This document shows, piece by piece, positions 38,701-49,732 of a DNA stretch of 64,000 bases. A program made the translations under genes and the position numbers. Below the pieces are notes generated by a model. It saw nothing but the letters and a program-made list of their open reading frames with translations, was not told where the DNA came from and searched no databases. The first letter of the stretch is position 1. Each line of letters starts with the position of its first letter. The stretch covers positions 16,231,002-16,295,001 of the forward strand of contig NC_019859.2 in NCBI RefSeq assembly GCF_002234675.1, given 5' to 3'. The stretch is from Oryzias latipes (taxonomy: Eukaryota; Chordata; Actinopteri; Beloniformes; Adrianichthyidae).

Positions 38701-41626
38701 GAATGCTAGTTGAAGGTTGACCAGGTCAGACTTTGACCAATCAGGGCTTTGGATTTGGTAGTGACTTATGGATGGCATCCTTTTACTTCACAGGGGAACC
38801 AATTGTTTAAAAATTGATCAAAAAGAGAAATTAATAATTGCGGTTTGTTCCCTGCCGGAATTCTATGACATCAAGTCTTTCATGAATCGGAACAGAGCTG
38901 TAAAAGAAAAAGCCTGGAGCAAGATTCCTGAGATTTGCACCGCTTCAACATTTCACACCAAGCCTCCTCCAACTGCGGCATGCTTTAGTAGAGTGTTTTT
39001 CAACCGAGATATTGTCAGGTGTGCCGTGGGAAATTACCCATTTAAAAACATTTACCATCGCCAAGATATCAGCTCTTTGTTCATCCAAACAGACCCTGAT
39101 AAAATACTGAGTAGTTATGAATATAAAAGACCGTACAGTACTTTTTTCTTTCTGTTTATTTGATTCTATTAAAGACATTTTGATAAGAATGACGGTACCG
39201 CAATTTAGCCACAGCTCCAGCTCTGTTTTTGGAAAAGTCCCACCCCTTTAACTGTCTCCACCAATCAGTCTTGGAGGCTTAATCACACGTCATCAGTCTG
39301 ACCAATCAGAAGTGGTTAAAGTCTTCACTTCCTTGTTCAGATTTAGCTCATAAAGTCTCTTTCTAAAGTTCTAACAAAAATACCAGCTAAAGCTCGTCTT
39401 TAGCGGTGTAGCTTTCTGCAGGATCTGATATCAGACCGTGGAACAAGTGAACAAATCAATGAAGCACAAAGAAGTGAGTCTGTCTGGCATCTGCGTCGGT
39501 TTTGCACTACATCTCCCATGATGCATTGTGTTAAAGTGACAGCATTTCTGCCTTACAATGAGTCTTCCCTTAAACATCTTGAAACCACAACAAACACACA
39601 TCAAACAGTTTTAAATTTTCTTGATGAAATCAGAGGTCAACAGTTTACTTCTCCTTCAAAGTTTGTGTTTATGACAGCCAAACATCCCAGAGTTTGGTCG
39701 AAGTTCTAAATGAAACACTTTTCTAACAACGTCTGGATTATTTTATATGTTAAACTTAAGAAGTAATAACATTTAAGAAACAGGATTTAGGTGAAGTGGC
39801 CATCAGAAACACTTTAACTAAATTGAAATAATTTCATCATCTAAAAAGAAATAAAAGTTTTTTGTTAAAGTGTTCAAAGACTTCATTTTTGATTAACATG
39901 TTCACTTTTTGTGTCGCTACAGAAAACATAAATATAATGTTGGCTTTTTCGTGTGTAAAATTTCAAACATATTGTGATCATATTGTTCAAAATTTACAGT
40001 TGCCTTTTCAACTTTTAAAAAATAAATCACTATTTAGAAAGAATCTATTTGTATTTTGTGAGGTTACATAAAATTGAATGTTAATAAACTGAAGGGGATA
40101 AACAGCTACCAGGGTAAAATTTAAAATAATTTAATTGAAAATTAATACTGAATGCTAACTTAACTATTATTACAACTTTTAGAAAAATACAGCTGCAACT
40201 TCCAGCTTTTTTCTCCACAGATTGTGGAGGGACTGTACATCAATACAGACCATAGAGTTTCTCCTTTTTTGAATGTTTTTGATGCTGGTGTGCAGCAGGA
40301 TTTTTGTCAAGGATAAAGTGTGCCCTGGCTCAAAAAAGGTTTGAAAAACAGATCTAGTAAACCGTTCTTAAACACGTGTGACGTGCCCGATGTGACAAGT
40401 AACATATCATGAGCTGTTCCTCTGATTCCTGATTCTTTACATCTTTCTCCTCCAAAGAGACCCTCAACGTCTTCAGCTCTGCCTCCTGTCTGTTCCCTAC
40501 AGCCTAGTCCGAATTCCTTCACTGCTCTCTGCATAGTGAGCACTATATAGTGTGTTCACATTTTGTAGTGCTGTCCAAATCTACAATTCCAAAATCCAGT
40601 TCCCTAGAAATTTCCCAGAAGTCTCTGTGAAAAACTAGTGTGCTTTGATGCTCACTAGATTAGAGAATATAGACCAGAATGCATTGTGTTTGAACACATT
40701 TTCACTTTTTATAAACCAACCACATTTTCATCATCAGAACACAATGGATTCATAAATAGTCAGGAAACATGACATCGTGTCTGGCACTTAAAAAAAGAAA
40801 AAGTAGGGAGCATGGTGTCGGAAATACTGTAAAAATCCAGAGCACTAGATAGTTTTTTAGTTGTTGGGGACAAGGAAGGGAATTCAGACGTAACCAGAGT
40901 CTCTAGACCAACAACACGGCTGCTCTCTTCGGTCTTTATTATTTCTGACAATCCTGTCAGACATGACACCTGAAACCTTTCTCCACTGCCTGCAGCATCC
41001 TTCCAACAAACATGCATATGTATTCCTGTGTGACTGGTTTGTTGATGTTGTTTTTTGTCAGCTTTGCTAAGGAAAGAACCACAACAAAAAGTCCTTTACT
41101 GGTCAAAAAGCTGCGGCTCTGGAAGCTTTTTCTCTGTCTTTTTATAGGACACATGCATTGTGGAATTAGCTTTTACGTTAGATTGAAACAGTTATCATTT
41201 AGACACCTAACAAGCTTGGAGGAGTCTGATTGAAAAAGCTTCTGTCATTAAAAGGCTACTGTAAATAAGACATTAGATCAGCTTTGGAGGATAATTGTAG
41301 TTTTTTCTTTTAAAGCAATAATGACTGTTTGATTCATTCCCACAGGATTATGTATATCCAGATGCCAAAGACAGACAGTTCCTGCATTACTTTTATAAGG
41401 GGGCCAGAAAGAGAAGATTCGACGTGAAAAGATACAATGAACTGAAGGAGGAACTAGCTGAGGTTGGTATGACATTTCTGTTTTTAGAGTGAATCACGAC
41501 AATTACCAGTTCCTGAGCGAAAACACCTTTTTGTTTCTGGTCTGTCAGGTGGAGGAGGATCTGAGGCGTCTGAGAAATCCAACCCAGCTTCAGCTGCCAC
41601 TAGAACAGATCCAGCCAAGGCCATAA
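26749..41626 (+). CDS. mcub: Mitochondrial calcium uniporter dominant-negative subunit beta (8 exons)
   Basis: Inner-membrane protein that joins MCU oligomers and lowers Ca2+ uptake. Exons: 26749-26859, 36315-36384, 36479-36646, 37316-37420, 37534-37694, 37767-37970, 41346-41462 and 41549-41626; total 1014 nt, 337 codons, all phases compatible. Residues 1-60 form a basic transit peptide. The N-terminal domain contains [12 protein letters not shown] and [13 protein letters not shown]. Coiled coil at about 170-205. TM1 about 221-242 and TM2 about 252-272 flank the DVME loop (247-250). Identity as MCUB rather than MCU rests on WLTWWVYSW: Trp238 and Val243 stand where MCU has Arg and Glu. Synteny with casp6 and pla2g12a agrees. 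Intron 6 uses a GC donor (37971). The 70-nt exon 2 was found by phase; it encodes [10 protein letters not shown] before the conserved domain. A polyadenylation signal AATAAA is at 41738. Confidence 0.93.
27295..27719. repeat. MITE-like repeat, AAAGACCCACTCC family (copy in mcub intron 1)
   Basis: Right end GATGATTGGAGTGGGACTTT, interior GTGAGGGGCTGTAAGCTAGT and GATGATGGGAAAA. It shares these in order with 31471-31960, and its ends with 56731-57090. The left edge is unclear. Confidence 0.6.
29498..31363. mobile_element. Large foldback DNA element in mcub intron 1
   Basis: Ends GCTGTGTTTACATGGACA (29498) and the complement of GCCGCGGTTACATGTGCA (ending 31363). Subterminal arms share TGTAAAC, ATTCCGA and GATCCGATC words in inverted order. 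The interior is GC-richer (30440-30660) and carries an LTR-like segment. No target duplication is obvious and no transposase is visible. Confidence 0.6.
29773..30413 (-). mobile_element. LTR-like segment
   Basis: Read on the minus strand: AATATAAAAGATAAGGAAGC (TATA-like), a CAACTTTATTC word, and GGAATAAAAAGACA (polyadenylation-like) in promoter-to-terminator order. Short repeated words (TCTACAGAGCACTCC/TCTACAGAGTCCTCC, TAACAGGATA) lie upstream. Ends TG/CA are guessed and I see no target duplication. Confidence 0.35.
31471..31960. repeat. MITE-like repeat, AAAGACCCACTCC family (second copy)
   Basis: Left end AAAGACCCACTCCG at 31476; interior GTGAGGGGCTGTGAGCTAGT; right side AGATCAAAAGATGATCG. 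Same family as 27295-27719. Confidence 0.65.
31961..33595. other. mcub intron 1, no recognised feature
   Basis: Unique-looking intron. The word GTGATGGGAATGTTACTTTA at 33170 resembles the start of a fish interspersed repeat but no second end was found. Confidence 0.4.
33597..33950. mobile_element. hAT-like MITE, diverged copy of 10549-10935
   Basis: TTAGGCCTGAACAATAAAT at the left, then CAAATGAATCCCTTTATGAA, GACCAATCAGAAGGATGCC and GATGTTTTTGG in the same order as the copy at 10549-10935. The right end is decayed. Confidence 0.65.
34525..34566. repeat. (TAGTA)n microsatellite-like tract
   Basis: Repeated TAGTATAGTATAGTATA words in mcub intron 1. Confidence 0.7.
35214..35545 (+). mobile_element. 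tRNA-derived SINE, nearly complete
   Basis: The head GTAGTGATCGGCGCTCTTTC...CAGCAGAAGGCC followed by box B GGTTCAAATCCC marks a tRNA-like RNA polymerase III promoter. The body contains CTCCGGGCTCTCTGGCTTTT. The tail GACCCTGCGACAGGCCGGCG...GTACCCCACC...AAGATGGATGG is typical of fish SINEs. It lies in mcub intron 1. Confidence 0.8.
38285..38520 (-). pseudogene. RTE-like LINE ORF2 C-terminal remnant
   Basis: Minus strand reads [60 protein letters not shown] with one in-frame stop. This is the basic C-terminus seen at 1146-1524. It lies in mcub intron 6. Confidence 0.6.
38521..41345. other. mcub intron 6, repeats only
   Basis: Contains fragments resembling fish hAT ends: 38980-39060, with TTTTTCAACCGAG and GTGTGCCGTGGGAAAT, and 40187-40352, an inverted copy of 44786-44965. 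Ends in the acceptor CCCACAG at 41345. No coding exon was found. Confidence 0.45.
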
Positions 41627-41999
41627 ACCAAACCTGAGATCAATGTCAACACAGTCAAACAGACGCTTCCCTTTTTTCATAATAATCTGGAATTCAGAGG
41701 ATCATGAGTTGTTTAGTGTTGTGATGCCAACAAATATAATAAAAAGGTGTTTTTTTTCCAACATGTCAGTTTGTTGTTTCACATAGAACTTGAAGGCGAA
41801 ATGAAAGTTGAAATGCAATCCTTGGCAGTTAAAAAAAACTTGTAATGAAGCCCAATTTCTTTAGCCTCGTCACCTTTCCATAAACATGCGTGCTTGATTT
41901 ATGACTTTTGGTTTTTATGCTTGGCTCTTAACCGTAACAAAAAATGAGGTGAGACAAAGACAATTTTAGCATGCACAGAGTTTTTAATAAGTTTAATAT

Positions 42000-42836
42000 C
42001 CCTTGTTCTATCCTTGGCACTTTAACATTGGGAATTGGGTCATCTAGACCCACTAGACCAGGGGTGTCAAACTCATTTTTACCGAGGGCCAAATCAGCAT
42101 AGTGGCTGTCTTCAAAGGGCCAGATATAACTTATACATATAGCTAAATGTAATGAAAAGAAAATGTAACTACTCCTTGATGTAAAAAAAAAAAACATTAT
42201 TTATGTATTATAACTGTTTAAAGTGGCAATTGAAGTTGCACAGAAAACATATGTCTGCTTGTTACTCTACCATAAATCCTTTTAAATTTTGACCGCTTAT
42301 TAAAACCCACATAACTCCATTAATGAAGGATCAGACTGTCCAAGTGAATAAAGAGAAATAACATAAAACTGAGCTGCAAAGATCATGTATTACATTTACA
42401 TTTTGTTTTAACATTTTTACAATGTTACAGTTTGTAATATTTTACAAAAAAGGCAGCACACAGCCTCGCATCCAACTGATGGTTTGATGACAACAATTTG
42501 TCAGCAAACTCACACAAGACCTGCAAAAACTGAATAATTACAACAGTAGCTACACATAAATAATATGTAATCAACTAAAGAAACATTTTATTTTAAGAAA
42601 TTAAAAACTCTTATGCTCTCGCGGGCCACATAAAATAACATGGCGGGCCACATTTGGCCCCCGGGCCTTGAGTTTGACACGTGCACTAGACAGTGCTCTG
42701 AACCTTTTTTCTTCAACGATTTGTGATCTTCACTGGTGTCCATGGATTACATGAAATCTGTCCACCTTTATCCACCTTTGTCTTGGTAGGGAGAACATAT
42801 CAATGGTCATCTTGACCCCATAGGATAGCACAAGGG
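42000..42836. mobile_element. TTAA-type (piggyBac-like) MITE split by a hAT element
   Basis: Left end CCCTTGTTCTATCCT at 42000 and right end AGGATAGCACAAGGG at 42836 are inverted repeats. The interior matches the family copy at 44432. It is interrupted at 42059-42683. The flanking bases are ATAT on both sides rather than TTAA. Confidence 0.75.
42059..42683. mobile_element. hAT element (625 bp) nested in the MITE
   Basis: Ends CAGGGGTGTCAAACTCA and TGAGTTTGACACGTG. A perfect 8-bp duplication CACTAGAC flanks it (42051-42058 and 42684-42691); it duplicates host MITE sequence. No transposase frame. Confidence 0.9.
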
Positions 42837-43025
42837 ATATAGTAACAAAATAAAGCAAAAAGGTGTGGTGTTGCAGGGGTGTGTGAGTGTAAGCTTGTGG
42901 ATGGAGTATAAAGCAAACCAAGGGCACCCAACTCCCAAGGTTGCATGATGACCGGAGCAGAGTTGTTGCAAAGACCTGAACCACGGCAGGAGCACAAAGA
43001 GGGAGAGACACAGAAGAGCCCTTAG

Positions 43026-43280
43026 CCCTTGTGCTATCCTATGACCCAACTCTTACATTGATGTGTTCTCCCTACCATGATAAAGGTGGATAAAGGTGGA
43101 AAGATTTCATGTAATCCATGGACACCAGTGAAGATCACAAATCATTGAAGAATAAGGGTTCAGAGCACTGTCTAGTGGGTCTAGATGACCCAACTCCCAA
43201 CGCCTAGGATAGCACAAGGGGTAGGCATTTTTACATTGGGGGTAAGGTCAAGGGTAAATTGCCTAGGATAGCACAAGGGT
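43026..43280. mobile_element. TTAA-type MITE, rearranged tandem ends
   Basis: Left end CCCTTGTGCTATCCTATG at 43026; right end CCTAGGATAGCACAAGGG at 43220; a second right end of the same sequence ending at 43280. This looks like one element with a duplicated right end or two overlapping insertions. Confidence 0.7.
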
Positions 43281-44431
43281 TTTAATTGCAGTCTTATTTC
43301 CCAGCATCTGTGCAGGAGGGAATAAAAAGGGCAGGAACCAAGAACACATCCACATGGCCCTGGGCTGCTAGAGTGTTTGGATGTGTGTTATGCACAAGAG
43401 ATGCCCAAAGCGCTTTACAGTCAGCAACCTTTCACCAGGAGCAATGTGGGGTGGGTAGGGCCAGAACCAAAACTGCTATATCCCGATCAGGGGACAGCTG
43501 TTCTAGTTCTGCACAACCGCCCTGCTTCATGTTTTCCTTATTTCTGTGTAGTTAGAGATTTTTCTTTTTGGTGTGGCTGTGTATGTGCTCAATGTTCTAA
43601 AACATTGTTAGGCATCATCGTTTTCTTTTAATTCTATTTTCTATATAGTAGTTCTGTGTTTCCAAGGAAAAACTTGTAAACCATTTCAAAACAAATAAAA
43701 GATGCACTCTGTCATTTAAAGAATATTTTTTATTTCTTTCCCAATTAAACACACTGAGAAAAAAAACCAGAGATTAAAACTGTTACAGTTTTACCCAGAA
43801 AGTCACAACAGTAGAGCAACAGTTTTCAGCACAAGACAAATGTGCTGGATGTCAGACCCACATCACAACATTGTGGAAAAGGAAAAAGAAAGCAAACACA
43901 GTCCTCCCTGAGATTTTTCTACAGTAGTTTGTTTTAACCAACGCGGTGCAAAAATGCATTATTCAAAGTACCATGAACTGCTGCGACAACAGCACAATCA
44001 TGAATTCCCTTTTAAAGAAGTGGCTTGGAATGGCAGTGGGTGTCTTTCTATGGGTGTGTGGTGCTGTGGTGAAATATTTTTCTCTAATGATTGCTCCTTT
44101 TAAAGATCCTTGACAACTAAGCTCACCTAAACATAGCTAAAGATATATATGTCAAAACTACATGCCTGGAGTAAAAACTGAATGCTGCAGAGGTAGAGGA
44201 ATTTAGCTGAATCATCAGCTACATCTGAGCCCTTTTTGAATCACTGTCAGCAACCAACACCTGAGCATAATAAAGAGGTGGACAGCAATGGTGAGTTTGG
44301 TATTAATAAAAAACTTAAATGAAGGTTATTATTGTTTTGATAAACTGACAAACTACATCAGGGATGCATTTGCATGAAAAAGTACAAAACTGTAAAGGAG
44401 TTAGAAAAACAGGCATCGTCAGCACCATTAA

Positions 44432-44635
44432 CCCTTGTGCTATCCTAGGCACTTTAACATTGGGAGTTGGGTCATCTAGACCCACTAGACAGTGCACTGA
44501 ACCTTTTTTCTTCAATGATTTGTGATCTTCACTGGTGTGCATGGATTACATGAAATCTTTCCACCTTTATCCACCTTTATCATGGTAGGAAAACACGTCA
44601 AAGTAAGGGTGGGGTCACCTAAGATAGCACAAGGG
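44432..44635. mobile_element. TTAA-type (piggyBac-like) MITE, complete (204 bp)
   Basis: CCCTTGTGCTATCCTAGG at the left and the complement ending CACAAGGG at the right, flanked by TTAA on both sides (44428-44431 and 44636-44639). The paralogous site at 56566-56569 in the right duplicate has a single TTAA and no insert, which proves the boundaries and dates the insertion after the duplication. Confidence 0.93.
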
Positions 44636-44785
44636 TTAACCTGAATTCCAGCAGGGTTCATGGTATTGGACTGCATATTCTCCACACTATTGCTTACAAG
44701 AGAGTTGTGATCTGAAAAGTCTGTTTGCTGGTCTTCTCCACAGCATCAGGACTGAAAATGGGGCCATTTCTGTAGTGCTCTAGAG

Positions 44786-44965
44786 CAGTGTTTTTCAACC
44801 TTTTTTGAGCCACAGTTCACTTTAACCTTGACAAAAATCCCACAACACACCAGCATCCAAAAATTTAAAAAAAGGAGAAACTCAGTTTGTATTGATCTAC
44901 AGCCCCTCCACAATCTCACGTGCATTTTTGTGATAATTGTGGCAGAAAAAGCTGGAAGTTGCAGC
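44786..44965. mobile_element. hAT-like fragment
   Basis: Starts CAGTGTTTTTCAACC, contains CACAACACACCAGCATCC, and ends near GGAAGTTGCAGCTG. An inverted copy is at 40187-40352. It is absent from the paralogous site near 56670, so it postdates the duplication. Confidence 0.55.
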
Positions 44966-45301
44966 TGTTGACTGTGACAGAAAATATGATGGGGGAGCCA
45001 AAAACTCCCTGCTTCGAGCTCTCAGCTACAGGGGAGGGGAAGGGGGGCGGGGCTGCTATGCACCAACGATCACAACACAGAGACACATTTCTAACTAACT
45101 ACTGCTGCTCTACAGAAACTATGTCCTGAAAAAGAGGACAAAAGTTTTTGATTTTGACTGAAAACAGCATAATAAAAAATTAAAAGAATTCTCTTGAGTG
45201 TTTTCAAATAACTCAAAAGATGATCGGAATGGGTCTTTAAGGATATAGAGTTAAAAAAATGTTTTTTAATCAATTGATTTTCTAACCGTGACCTGACACT
45301 G

Positions 45302-47973
45302 TTACTTTTTCTTGAAGTACAGCTTCTTGGTTAACATGGAAGCAAAACAAGGAACCTGTTTTTTCCCAATAGCATTTGGGTCTCTACTCATCCCCACACT
45401 TCTCATCGCCACTTTTCTGTTGACCAGGGTGAGTAACTCTGTGAACTCGAGGGAATCTCCGTACTTTCTGAGGAGCTCGCACAGATCCTGAATGTACCAG
45501 GAGCCGTTGATCGTCTCTCGATGGGAATAGAAACCTAAAGAAACAAAACAAGGCCAATAAAAAAAGGCACCGACTGAGTTGTGCAGTGATTTTTCTTTTG
45601 ATAATCATATGCTTTAGTCATATTCTTTCCTGATCTTATAGAGTTACTTAAAAAAACCTAAATCTCTTAGAATGTTATTGCTCTTTAATGAGACTTAAAA
45701 AGTGATTTGGTTCAATAATAAACATTTCAAGTATTTTAAATAATGCTTCTTCTTTTTGGCCAAGGAAACATTGACCAAGCAACGTTTCTCCTATTTATTT
45801 TCCTCCATTATTATACAAAACTCAGTTTTTTTATCATTACATGTAAAACTGTAACATGTACAGCAAGTTCCATTAAAGGCTTGGAAATGTGAAAGTGCTA
45901 CAAATACAACGAGAGAAAAGGTGTTCAAACTATAAATCCATTAAATGTAGAACTTTTAATCTAGGAGACAAAAAGGGGGAAGTTGCAAGTTAAATTATAT
46001 AAATTACTTCTTCCAAAATGACAAAAACCTGTTTATTTTGCCTGAAATACTGTAATATATTGATCTTCTAAACCCGTTTTGTCCCTTTCAGGGTCACCGG
46101 GCTGCCAGAGTGCACACGGCCACTCGTGGCCTCAAATTTATTTGATAAAAGCCGTAGAAAATCTGACAAATAACTCTTGAGTAACTGTCTTAACTCACCT
46201 TCAGCTACAGAGTAGCACATGATGAAATCAGCTCCAGCAGGAAGTGTGTTTACTGCACTGGCATCCACCACCACCTCATTAATCACCTGCTTGGCGTCAA
46301 CAGCATCGGTGATAACCACTGGAGTGTCATGTTTGTCTCCACGACACGCCTGCAGACAAACTTTGAAGTATTAATTTCATATTTTCCCTAAAAATGGGAC
46401 AGCCAGAAGTTTTTCCAAGGCGGCAGGAGACTGTTGGCTTGATTAAACAAAACAACTAGTAGATTTTTGAGTGCACCCCCTAACAGTTTAGACATCTGTA
46501 TTGTTTAAATGTACCTGAAAGATGAAGATCTTGGGCTTTCCTACGAGGCTCGGACAGTTGTCTCCTCTGAACGCGGCTGTGATATCCTGGATGTTGATCA
46601 TGCCGTCGTAGGTGTAAACGCAGTTGTTCTCGCCGTGGCTCAGGAAGACCAGCAGGAAGCAGTCGGCATCAGAGTGATCCTCCTCAGAAGCTAGTGGGAA
46701 ACGCATTAGTCAAACTTTGCTTAGTTTTACTGTCACATTAGCTCATGCAAGAAAGAGTAGAGGCACATGTCATTATTACCTTCATGGATTCTATCCAGGA
46801 CATCTGTCTGTTTTGCATCGTCATAACTCCGGACGTCAAAATTTAAATCCAGGAGTCTATATGATAAACAAAAAAATGGGTTCAGGTGGAGCAAAATAGA
46901 AGCAAAGAAACCAAAATGTTTTCTGCAAAAAGACAAAACACGTTCAGACATGTTCTTCTAAAAACCACAGCGGTGGAGTGAGAGAGGGATACCGTTTCTC
47001 CAAGCTGTGGCGGTCAGCATTTGTTCCACTCCTGCTATTCATCCCCAGACGCCAGTAAAATCGCTCGTGGTTGAAAATGAGGGCCAGGCCTCGACGTTTG
47101 TGGGTCATCCTGTACTGCTCATTTGGATTCAAATCTGATGATCTGCCATCAAAAAAGAAAAAATATAATATGAATGAGTGTTTTCCCAAAAAGAAATCCA
47201 TAAGAAAAAGAAAGAAGTCTTCACCTGTTGAAAGAATCCGTCTCAGTCATCTCAGTCTCTGCAAAAGACAACACAACATTAGATGACGTTCAGGAGACTG
47301 CAGGTTTTGCACTTAGATAGATAATTGCAGAGGAACACATTAAAAAAGTCGTCTAGTGGAGCAGTCTATTTTTAGTTCCTTTTATAGAAAATGCATAGAC
47401 ATCATCCTGTAAATTCTGTAATCAGCTGATTGGTGGATGAGTGTGCATCAAGTTAATGTAAAACAGAGGATAGCAATGGAGACTTTATGATGGTGGTTTT
47501 CTAGTTTTTCTTTCACAATTGAAGAGATTTATTAATCATAAATTGTGTTGAAAGTTGTTTCCTGTCTTCTAACCCCACTCGTGAATATCAGAGCAGTATT
47601 GAGCGAAGCTGCAATAATTAGCAGAGTTATAAAACAACAACGTACTCACCCATCTGCACAGTTTCTGTTTTGCTGTCCTTTTCAACGCTTCCTAGAAAGA
47701 AGACAGAAAAAAGAAAGAAGTTCTAACTTTAAAACCGCGTAACAACATTTTACTTGATCGTGTCATTTCAGCTGACTAAATAAAAATAAAACTGTAAAGT
47801 TTGGGAGAAAGAAACCCACAGGGATTGTCGTGAACACAACTTTATTGTTCATAAGAACCTAGCCAATTCTCGGAAGTGTAACTTCAAACTTGCTCTTTAG
47901 TGCCTCAAACAAAGTCGGAAGTTAAATATATTTCAAATTAATCATGTAAAACGTTACCTCCGTGGGTAGCCAT
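45302..47973 (-). CDS. casp6: Caspase-6 (8 exons)
   Basis: Cysteine protease of the executioner group. Exons in transcript order: 47973-47958, 47691-47650, 47258-47225, 47142-46993, 46856-46780, 46690-46515, 46349-46199 and 45534-45302. They join to 879 nt, 292 residues (human about 293), all with GT-AG introns. The catalytic dyad is His125 in FLSHGE and Cys167 in QACRG. The activation sites all align with human: prodomain TETD27, and DAVD183 and VVVD194 in the intersubunit linker. The small subunit contains [19 protein letters not shown] and ends [12 protein letters not shown]. The start is the exon 1 ATG at 47973, with a CCAAT-containing promoter just upstream. Tail-to-tail with mcub, as in human 4q25. 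A second copy lies at 57163-60320. Confidence 0.95.
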
Positions 47974-48059
47974 GACAGATATATTCACAGTGCTTCTTTT
48001 CTCCCAAGAATCACGCACAAAAGTGGCGTTTACGAGCAAAACCTGCTTAAAAAACAACG

Positions 48060-48150
48060 AGCCCCACCTCCACGATGACGCTTATTGGCTGATACGCTTG
48101 TCTTAAGTCCCTCCTTTTACAGGAAGTGACACCGCAACAGCCAATCAGAG
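48060..48150 (-). promoter_or_regulatory. Probable casp6 promoter elements
   Basis: About 100 bp upstream of the casp6 ATG, minus strand: CAGCCAATAAGCGTCATCG, a CCAAT box next to a CRE-like GCGTCA. The same block is kept upstream of the second caspase (60390-60415, CAGCCAATCAGCGTCATC), while flanking bases differ more. A plus-strand CCAAT is at 48139. Function is inferred from position and retention. Confidence 0.5.
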
Positions 48151-48299
48151 AGGACTTCCATTCCATTATATTACTAGTACATTTTCTTCCAGGATATGAG
48201 TCGTGTAAATCAAGCCACGCAGCGTCGTTGTTTTACCACAGACATTTATCAGTTAATTTACCCCAGGGAAAAGAAATATTTTCAGCAGTTGGACTTGCT

Positions 48300-49614
48300 A
48301 AGAATTTAGTGGAGTAAAAAAAAGTTCAGGGTCATATTTGATGTTTATTTTTCTTTACAGTATTTTCTGGAATATTAGTCAAGGTTTTTCAATACTTTTG
48401 TCAGGGATACAACTTACACTCAGGAGCGACTTATTTGTGATTTTTTTTTTCATATACTAATTTTTTTTCTCATAAACAACCGGTTGCCATTCAACCACTA
48501 ACAACCGCTAGAGGGCACCATAGGTGCAGGTATCAGAATTATTGACTACTGAGAGGCAAGGCAGGAGAAAAAGCACCATCCAAAACAAACAGAATCTGAC
48601 AGTTTTCTTCCAACTTTGTGATATTTTTTCTTATCCACATTGGTAAAATATTGCCTTAAAGATTAAATAAACTTCAAATGTACTACTTTTTGGGATGGTA
48701 TGATGGAGATGGCAGTCTTTCTGTTTTCTCTAAGCTTTTTCCCAAAAAAAAAAAAATGTACAGGAATTACTCAAATAATGTTAATTCCTGCTCAATTTTC
48801 ACGCTGCGGTTCCTAAGCAACCCGCCAACTTTGAGCTGACAGTTGTAGGTTTCTCTCCATTTTGATGTCTGATTACAAGTGACACCTTTTTTTTTTTACA
48901 AAAGTGAAAGAAAATGTGAGGAAAAGGCAACAGTTAGCATAAGTTCTATTATAATCAGCGAGCAGTGGAACAGGGATTTACTTTTGATCAACTTGTGTAC
49001 TTGAGAGACACTACTGGACGAGGTCCCAAGTTGATTACTAGGGTGATCACATAACAAACAGGTCCTGAATCCTTTATGTCAGAGAATGTCAGATGGACAG
49101 AGATGGAAGAGACTGTGAGATCTGAAGAACAAACAGACAAGGACTCTGACATATTAGCTGTTAGTGTGTTGGGGAACTCCCTCCAAATGTTTCATATTGG
49201 GTGGACACAGTTTATCCCATGCCATTTTGAAAGGACCGTTAGACGACCACATCATTACGTTCCATAAGTAATGTGAAATGTGTTCAAGAATTGTTTATGG
49301 TTTATAAAAAGTTTGTTAAGAGAAAAGGTGTCTCAACATGTACTGAAGTTCTGAAAATTATGTTTTGTAGAGTAATTTCCTTTGACTGCGAATAGAATTT
49401 GATGAGATGCTGGGATTGGTTTATTAGTGGCTATGACTATGTTTAAGATGGGGGTGACTATGTAATGTATGGAATGTGTTGTTCTGGTGACATTTGGAGA
49501 CTGAAATTGCTAGGCAGCGCACAGACTTTAGGTCAACAGTTGTAAGTTTTTCTCCATTTTACTGTCCTATGAAAAGTGACTCAATTTTTCAGAAAAGTGT
49601 CCGGATTATTGGAA
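48300..49614. other. Intergenic part of the left duplicate
   Basis: Aligns patchily with about 62280-63080. No exon recognised. Confidence 0.5.
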
Positions 49615-49732
49615 CATTCCCCTTGCAAGACGTAACACTGCCACACACAGGAGGTCCCCGGGCTATCCAGGAATGGCTTGTATCCCAAGTGCATGATTGC
49701 ATCAAAAAGGAGCGTTACTGACTACGCACATG
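49615..49732 (-). pseudogene. Dead last exon of pla2g12a (left duplicate)
   Basis: The minus strand keeps the acceptor CCACAG and then reads C-A-stop-S-V-T-L-L-F-D-A-I-M-H-L-G-Y-K-P-F-L-D. It parallels the intact exon at 63083-63201. A TAG at 49724-49722 replaces the Glu codon, the Cys of LGCKP is Tyr, the Cys of CVCQ is Trp, and the original stop is lost. No other pla2g12a exons are seen between 49732 and 56215, so only the 3' end was duplicated or kept. Confidence 0.85.

Noticed and set aside
47973-48300. Divergent gene sharing the casp6 promoter
   Set aside because: The plus-strand ORF at 48126-48317 has no recognisable protein and its counterpart near 62131 is not in a conserved frame.
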